From the NCBI RefSeq assembly GCF_036669915.1, contig NC_089315.1, positions 9,276,374 through 9,340,373 on the forward strand: 64,000 nt of DNA, in the 5' to 3' direction. The stretch is from Pocillopora verrucosa (taxonomy: Eukaryota; Cnidaria; Anthozoa; Scleractinia; Pocilloporidae). Positions within the stretch are counted from its first letter, which is position 1; every line of letters begins with the position of its first letter. The notes under the pieces are model-generated. The model was not told where the DNA came from. It searched no databases and saw only the letters and a program-made list of their open reading frames with translations. Both the position numbers and the translations under genes were made by a program. Shown here piece by piece: positions 57,901 to 64,000 of this stretch.

Positions 57901-58367
57901 AGCTGCTTTCAATTGGTAACTCAATATGCTCTTAACTAGACCCTGTTTTTACACCTTGTTTAGGTTTAGGTGTCTAAATTTTTGTTTATGATGATATTAC
58001 ACTGGCAATTCCTCTGAAGAGACCCCCTGTTACACAGTCACAGTCACAAGTAATCATTAACTAAGGAATTTGACTTTTAACTCTTTCATTTTTAGGAGTG
58101 ATGAAAGGAATTTCTTCTTTCAATTTGAATGTATTTCAATGTCAATAAATTCCAATTTCAATTCAAATCAATTCAACATCAATTTCTCAACAGTTAAATA
58201 AATAGAAATGTATAGAAAATTGTGAAGAGAATTGACATTTAGATATTGCAAGTGAGTGGGTTGAGAACAAGGTAAGATCTTTTAGCAGATATCTTTTTGG
58301 TATCATTAGTTTAAACTAATTTTGATTTTGTCTTTCCTAGCAACCTATCATAGATGATGTTGACTAG
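51962..58367 (+). CDS. TMEM198-like multi-pass membrane protein, copy B, two alternative first exons
   Basis: Exons 2-8 are 53997-54124, 54868-54952, 55569-55717, 56210-56321, 56774-56905, 57462-57523, 58341-58367 (TAG), each exactly the length of its copy A counterpart. Two possible first exons, 51962-52109 and 52689-52836, are both 148 nt, both start MHL and both end FFG|GTAAG in phase 1 (LEPDTDDCKLYNYYDAQSC; LEPDAKDCELHNSYDTQNC). Either gives 280 codons. Helices follow copy A (GYRIFKFMLFLAGFLTGFFF, GATMGWFVGMVCLPLLYK, VVIVIASSFLGAFGCINGLD, WLILCLIPVMFIGGLAVQL). A Cys pair in the N-terminal segment is conserved in all first exons. Exon 1a also has an in-frame upstream ATG at 51869. Confidence 0.85.
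53099..53235. mobile_element. 137-bp hAT-like MITE with perfect 8-bp target duplication, copy 2
   Basis: Ends GGTAAAGTTTCCGTACAGCC and the inverse GGCTGTGCGGAAATTTTACC; flanked by CAATGTTA at 53091-53098 and 53236-53243. Same length as copy 1 (22918-23054), opposite orientation. It lies in intron 1 of TMEM198-like copy B. Confidence 0.85.
53407..53593. mobile_element. 187-bp foldback MITE
   Basis: AAGAAATGTAAAATGGTTTT ... GTGTTTACATAGCCTGATGT ... GGGAGGTTGGGAGAAC on the left is mirrored on the right (GTTCTCCCAACCTCC ... AACCATTTTACATTTCTT). Arms are about 70 bases. Intron 1 of TMEM198-like copy B. Confidence 0.75.
54515..54730 (+). mobile_element. SINE-like repeat in intron 2 of copy B
   Basis: GGGCAAGACACTTTGCCTTG, CATCCAGGAGTATGAATG and CACCCTACCCTGGGGAAG resemble the 5'/middle part of the same SINE class as 47865-48110. 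Boundaries uncertain. Confidence 0.4.
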
Positions 58368-59665
58368 AAGTCTTGTTCAGGAGGAACTCACCCATTCAGA
58401 ATGAGTGTTGTAGTATCATTGAATGATATTTTTAATGCATTTGTTAACTTTGAGAGAAAATTTTATGTTTATAACTTAGTACACTCTTTTTTTGCATTCA
58501 AAAATAGTTCTGTGAACAGTTCTACTTAAGGTTTTTAGTCTGAGAACATACTTAGATATTTTATCAGTCAGGTCGATGCATAAGGTATATGGAAAAAGGG
58601 TACAAGAAACTGAAAAAAGAGAGTGATCATGAAAACTTTCTGATAGTAATCTGGAAGGAGATTAATGGAGCTGTTTTTTCTTTTTTTTATTTCAAGTTTC
58701 ATTGATATTTATACATGTTACAGTTTTAAAAAAATGCTCACTTTTTTATCCAAGTTAGTTTCTAGAAATCACAAGGGCTCAATTGTTTATACCAACTATT
58801 TTTTTCTACACACCCACACCCAAAGAAACAAAAGCAAAGTCAAGGTAAATTTCTGTTTAAGTTGAAAATTAAAGAGAACTTCAATAAATTGAAATGGTGT
58901 TTCTTTTATTTATTAGTAAAGTGTGTTATCCAATGAAAGTACCTTATTTTATGAAGATGGGATACACAAATATTCAAATAAAAAAGATGAGATATATAGG
59001 GGGTAGGATTTTGAGGGTTAAGGTTCAGGTAAGAGGGTCAAAGGAGTATATTTTCCACTTGGAAGGACTTAGAAGTTGTTCGAGGAGAGGACCTTTTAAT
59101 TTTGGTTTTCAGACAAAGGTACAGCTGAAGGCTAAAAATCCTGATTCTTTTAAGACAACTACAATGACAAACAATTACTTAATCTCTAACTAAATACCTA
59201 AATACTTAACTTTCCAAGACCATGCAGGAAAACTTCTCTTTGTTCTCAGTCAATTTTCAACAATCTTGTATCTTATAACGATGACAATCCCACAGCTACA
59301 CCCAACATAGGTTGCCGATATTAGGGGTTAGGTCTGTAAGCCAACTCTAAGCTGGATATTTCTCCCTTGCTGACTCCAAGTAAGCCCAGTCCCAGATTGT
59401 CTACTGTCGCCTACCTCCAGTTCCTAACACATGTTTCAGGCCATTTCCATTTTCAAGTAGGGATTCCTTTGTGGTTTAAGATCTATGCAATATGAGTGAC
59501 AGAAAACTACCTACCTTGAGATAAATTTTAACTAAAAGAGATAGGAAGCTTGCCAGAAAACTTGAAAGAAACTTAGGAGGTTACCAGAGTCTAGCTGTGT
59601 TAGTATGTTGAAGCTTCATTCACCCCAAAATATGCTACATGTAATTTTTTTTTACCTTATTTGTT
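58368..59665. other. 3' flank of TMEM198-like copy B; no gene seen
   Basis: The 3' UTR of copy B probably occupies the first few hundred bases. Several AATAAA-like sites occur (58882-58890 region). Nothing coding is recognised. Confidence 0.35.
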
Positions 59666-59741
59666 TTGACCTTGATTGCCCTGATCAGTTCTCCTCCCCG
59701 GACGATCAACAGGATCAGAAAAAGTAGGGTCAGATTTCTGA

Positions 59742-59911
59742 CAATGGAGAGGAAGTTTGATTGCATTGATTATTTCATCGAAAACAGTTACCCAAGATCA
59801 AAAACTTATGAAGAACGTAACCAGTGTCGCGAAGTATTTCGAAAGTCCCGCGAGCTGTGTCGTCACAAACTGCACTATTATCATTCAGTTGCGCGCGCAA
59901 GGTTGGCGTAA
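59742..59911 (+). CDS. Small hypothetical protein or exon
   Basis: ATG at 59742 opens MERKFDCIDYFIENSYPRSK then TYEERNQCREVFRKSRELCR and ends ARARLA with TAA, 55 codons. It is charged, with a C-x9-C pattern (NQCREVFRKSRELC). It lies in a locally GC-richer stretch. I do not recognise the family, and it may be a chance frame or an exon fragment. Confidence 0.25.
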
Positions 59912-61429
59912 TGTATGACTTATCCCAACCGAAGTGATCTCTTCGAGCGCCAACAGGAATAGTCTGAGAACATATTGCGTGGACAGATATATCAAGTGTA
60001 CACTGTGGTTAACAGTAGAGCGATATTGGGAACTGCCTTTTGATCATAAACGTTGAATTTATCGAGCATCATGTTGGACAAACCTTACAGAAAGACGTTG
60101 CCAAACTTGAGATGATCACAAACAAAGGCTGGCCTCGCGATGCATGAATAATTTAGCTAGGTTTACGACGAGTACTTGATCTATGTATCTGAGACCGGGA
60201 TTGAAAATTGTTGAGTATAGATGTCTCAAACAGAACGTTTTATTGATATACCTTTTGCTTTGGTGAAGACATCTGGATTTAAATTGAACTGATCTTAAGT
60301 TGTGATGATTTATTCCGCTACAGAAGATGGATGTCAACAAATGTCACGCCTGGCCGAAGAGCACTTTCACACAAGCAGCTGCAGCGATGGATCGATTTTC
60401 CTCTTGTGTTCACATTTATTTACCATATGGTAAAGCTTCTTTGCGAAAGTAAACTACTGCTTATTATGACAGATTCCACTGCAAGTATTCTGCCTATCAG
60501 GAGTCTACGGTGCACTAGTTGCACATCAAAGTAATTGTTATTATCTTCGATCAAGATATCGTACCTTGCGATTGCAATTATCGACGATTAAACCTCAAGG
60601 AATCTACCAATTTCATTGTAATGACTACTACGATTTGTGCAGATCACTGAATTACGAGGATTTTTTACCCACTCAAATGAAATGGAACTGTCGACATGAT
60701 CGATGATTCGATATTATGGATTTAAGTTAGACACTTATGTAAAGTATTGCAAGAGTAAATAATGTAATAATTCTATCATCGGGCAGAAAATTTGGCAATT
60801 ATTCTTTCTTCTATTACCGTAAAATCAAGGTGGAAAAATGTACCAAATTCGTCCAAAGGTTGATAAGCCTTCCGTTTCGCGTGCAATCCATGAGAAAAGA
60901 ACACAGTCAATTTTTGGCGCGCTGAGTAATGGCACGTGACATGAAAGAGTGACGTGGCTTGTAAGCCCTTCGCTGGGGGTCGTTCGAGAATTCAAAAGGG
61001 CGGCTATCGCTCTTCGGCGAGCCGGACGGATCTTTGAAGGAGGAAAGAATCTGTGAGGAATCTTTCGCCGTGCATGGAAACGCAAGGCCATCCGACAAGT
61101 CAAACCTTGCAAAACCCTCTAACGAACCTTATCGAACGGTATGGTCCGGTTATTATTGGGTTATGTGGCTTGTGAATCGTGATTTACGTTCGTGTATAGT
61201 TGTGCGTGGCACCGCCAAAAATGGCGTTGACATTGTAAGATGGCGTTGAAGTGACGCGGACTATTTTCTCTCTCAAGAACTGTCTTTTACCTCCCCTAAA
61301 GTAGCATAAATCGTGTCTAACGTTATTTTGCACTTTTTTATGCTATTTTTGGGACTATTTAGTTAGATTGGAGGGCGAAATTTGACGAGGTTGTATTGCA
61401 TCACCTCTAGGCCCAGCTCAACTTTACAG
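59912..61429. other. Upstream region of the BET gene; no gene seen
   Basis: GC content and CpG rise at 60900-61400, compatible with a promoter and 5' exon of the BET gene. A short frame ATGGCGTTGACATT with a strong donor GTAAGATG (61214-61232) is a possible upstream exon, but its phase does not fit the next exon. The remainder shows nothing recognisable. Confidence 0.35.
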
Positions 61430-63919
61430 TCTGGTCTCACAAACGAACAAAACTCTGGCGATTCATTGAATGGATTGCGACCAGAGACGAGTCCTGACGG
61501 ACTCGGGAAGCGAATAAGGCGTTTATCTCACAAGTACGACGATTTTGAACAACAAACAGCGGTAAATATATCTCTAATCAATTTCGTTGTTCGCGAGCTT
61601 CGCTCGGGCGGGCAGCATCCTAAAAGCTTGAATTTCTAATTTGATGTGTTGGTTGCATATGAAACCGAAATAAATTCTACTCGAACTATTATTCTGTTAA
61701 ATGTCTTTTGTAGAGAGGTATGGCTCAGACACCTTCTACCGGGCAAGATCCCAAAGTTTATCGAACGACCAACCAATTGCAGTATTTGTCGAAAACTATA
61801 ATGAAAGCGATGTGGAGACATGCATATTCTTGGCCGTTTCACGAACCAGTGGACGCTGTAAAATTAAATTTGCCGGTTAGTACACTCCTAAAGTACAACA
61901 CTCTAACTGTGTTCACTCACTCCATTGCAAGTCGTCGTTGTTGATTTTGAGTTCTCGTGGTCTTGTAGGATTATTACACAATCATTAAACAACCAATGGA
62001 TATGGGTCAGATAAAGAGAAAGCTCGAAAACCACGAATATTCCTGCAGTCAAGATTGCATCGATGATTTTCGCCTCATGTTTAACAACTGTATCACTTAC
62101 AACAAACCAGGAGAGGTATGATTAGTACTATTGTAGTTTATTATAATATAATCATTAAAAATTGCAGGATTGCATCAATTATAATGCCTTGGAAGTTAGG
62201 AGGAAATTGGGTTTGCTTGATAGTATGGAATTACGACAGAATTTGAATTAAATTTCCGTTTTTACCCCAGTATCATAAAGCTATTTCCGTTTCTGTGAAC
62301 TTTTCAACACATTTGGTTAAAAGGTGTCATTTAGTAAAGATATTGATAATTCTTTAAGAATTGTTTGAACATACCTTTTTACCAGCTGTGCCTAAATCAA
62401 TCATATATCAATAGATATGTTGTGAATGAGGCCAATAAGGATAGGAAATTTTCAATGGCAACAGTTTTCACTATGGATGACTGTTCCTCAAACATGGATA
62501 GTGTAGTTGAAAGGGGAATGAAAAAAATTTTTGATTGTTAGGTCATAACAAAAATGTTCTGGAAGCAAGTTGAAAGATTCTTGGACAAGATTTGATTTCA
62601 TTACCAAGCTTCAAATTTACTCTCTTGCCCATTTTATGCAGTAATTCCTAGCTCTTGACATTTTTGTTCTGAGCAGAATACAGGAAGCCTATCACATTTG
62701 AACCTAGTAAAGTTCTAGCCCACTATGTAGTCTCTATGGCTTAGTGGTAGAACATTAGAGTATGGAAGTACCTGATCTGAGGTTTGATACCTCATGGGAA
62801 CCCAGACTTGTTCCTTTGTCCCATGTCTGAGGATAGAGGAAAAACATCTTTCTTAAGAATTCAATTTGTGATGCATAGTTCCCACTTAATTTTGCTCACT
62901 GTCGTACCAAAGGAAGTGCCAGAGAGTCATTGTACATTTCTTCACATTTTCTTTAATTTGTTGGTGTTAAGTAGTTATAAGCATAAGCAGATTAAAGCAA
63001 AGTATCTTTTCATAATTTGATTTACATACTCATAATTGATAGTTGGAAAAAGGAAGTAATGTGCCAAAATTCACCATGCGGGTGCAATACACTACTTCCT
63101 ATTGACGCCATATGTGTGGTTTTTGTTTCTTAAGTTTAAATGATAAAGATGAACAATCAAACAAAATTCATGATTGCATTCTAATGTTCATTACCTTTTT
63201 TTTTGTCCCTTCTAATCCTGGGTAAAGGTTTAAGGGATTTGTTCAAGTCAAGGATTATAAAGCATAATTTAAAATTGGTTATTGCAAATCAAGGGGTTTG
63301 ATTGGTGTGGCCAGTGTGGTTTATGAACCATTGTACAACAGCTGCATTGAAAGTTATTTGTACATTCTTCAGTTTAATGTGTTATTGATTATACTGTTGT
63401 CAGGAAGATTAATAGATGACCTGTGGTTGTTCTTATGTGACAATGCTTATTCTGCTAACCCACCAATATTTGCTCAGTCTAAATTAAATTTTGCACCCAT
63501 TCAATAGAATGAGTCATGCCATTGAAATGGCTTGTCCTACCAAACTCTCAAATGAAAATCCTATGTCATAAAAACAGCAGTCACAAAAATAATCTATCTT
63601 TATTTACAACAGGATGTAGTTCTCATGTGCCAGACAATGGAGAAAGTTTTTAACCAGAAAGTTGCAACCATGCCTGCAGAGGTGAGACTTGGAAGTTCAA
63701 ATGCATGTACATAGATGCCTTATTTGACATACTCAACTGAAACCTCAAAAGTGTTTTATACTGGAAAGTAAAGGTAATATATTTATCAAGATCTACATAT
63801 TTTGCTGTAGGAATTTGAGGTACTTCTAGGACCCAACAAGAAGGCTTTACCCAGTGGACCAGCTGCAAAGAGAGCCAAAAAAGGTGGTGTTCCACCAGTA
63901 AAAATGGAACACAGTCCAG
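61430..63919 (+). CDS. BET-family bromodomain protein (BRD2/3/4-like), 5' part, runs off the right edge
   Basis: Exons: 61430-61561, 61714-61875, 61969-62115, 63613-63681, 63811-63919, all joining in frame. The first carries [20 protein letters not shown], like the N-terminus of BRD2 before bromodomain 1. Next: [40 protein letters not shown] (the WPF shelf; splice at LP/DYY as in vertebrate BETs), [28 protein letters not shown] (with the acetyl-lysine-binding Asn in YNKP), [20 protein letters not shown] and a Lys-rich linker ([20 protein letters not shown]). It reads acetylated histones in the nucleus to promote transcription. Bromodomain 2 and the ET domain lie beyond the window. Met at 61720 could start translation, but homology upstream suggests an earlier start in an unseen exon. 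Confidence 0.9.
62728..62860 (+). mobile_element. tRNA-derived SINE in a BET intron
   Basis: TGGCTTAGTGGTAGAACATT is a box A-type tRNA head and GAGGTTTGATACCTCATGGG holds box B, followed by GACTTGTTCCTTTGTCCCAT. It is a different SINE family from those at 44252 and 44925. Confidence 0.55.
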
Positions 63920-64000
63920 GTAACTGTTTTAAACCTTTAAACTTCAGAAGTGATTAACATGTAACTTCTCCCTATAATACCCATATATTACCAAGCAAAC

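Overview
The window is animal nuclear DNA: AT-rich, intron-rich, with canonical GT-AG splice sites and a dense load of eukaryotic transposons (LINE, DIRS-type, PIF/Harbinger, many foldback MITEs, tRNA-derived SINEs). Short phase-1 exons that each encode one Death-fold domain, together with TMEM198-like, BET and OTU-like sequences, fit an anthozoan cnidarian, most likely a reef coral. The species assignment is an inference.

The backbone is a repeated head-to-head gene pair. A reverse-strand gene with a trypsin-like N-terminal exon followed by tandem Death domains lies back to back with a forward-strand TMEM198-like membrane gene. I see three generations of this pair. Block 0 (about 1.6-4.6 kb) is old and broken: a Death-domain exon cut by a LINE, a decayed trypsin-like exon and a frameshifted TMEM198 exon 2. 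Block 1 (8.4-23.6 kb) has an open trypsin-like/Death-domain gene, but its TMEM198 partner is wrecked by an inserted OTU pseudogene, an internal deletion and a minisatellite. Block 2 (32.9-50.5 kb) has a second trypsin-like/Death-domain gene and an intact eight-exon TMEM198-like gene. A further TMEM198-like gene (52.0-58.4 kb) follows in tandem and carries two alternative first exons of identical length.

Other content from left to right: a decayed NHL-repeat gene (1-1410, reverse); an orphan first-exon candidate (5162-5264); a 3-kb inverted-repeat element and a TTAA-flanked MITE in intron 1 of the block 1 gene; a higher-order minisatellite (23.55-24.65 kb); a 1.07-kb foldback element (24.7-25.8 kb); TFIIB-like exon fragments split by a DIRS-type retroelement (26.75-30.2 kb); a complete but decayed PIF/Harbinger element with a nested MITE (40.29-43.42 kb); a nest of SINEs and MITEs (43.75-45.1 kb); and at the right edge the 5' half of a BET bromodomain gene (61.4 kb to the end).

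The duplicated blocks allow transposon insertions to be dated: the Harbinger element, one SINE and one hAT-like MITE are each present in one block and absent, with an intact target, in the other. The trypsin-like/Death-domain proteins look like intracellular Death-fold signalling or scaffold proteins with a probably inactive protease-like head. The TMEM198-like proteins are multi-pass membrane proteins. Whether the pair is functionally coupled is unknown.
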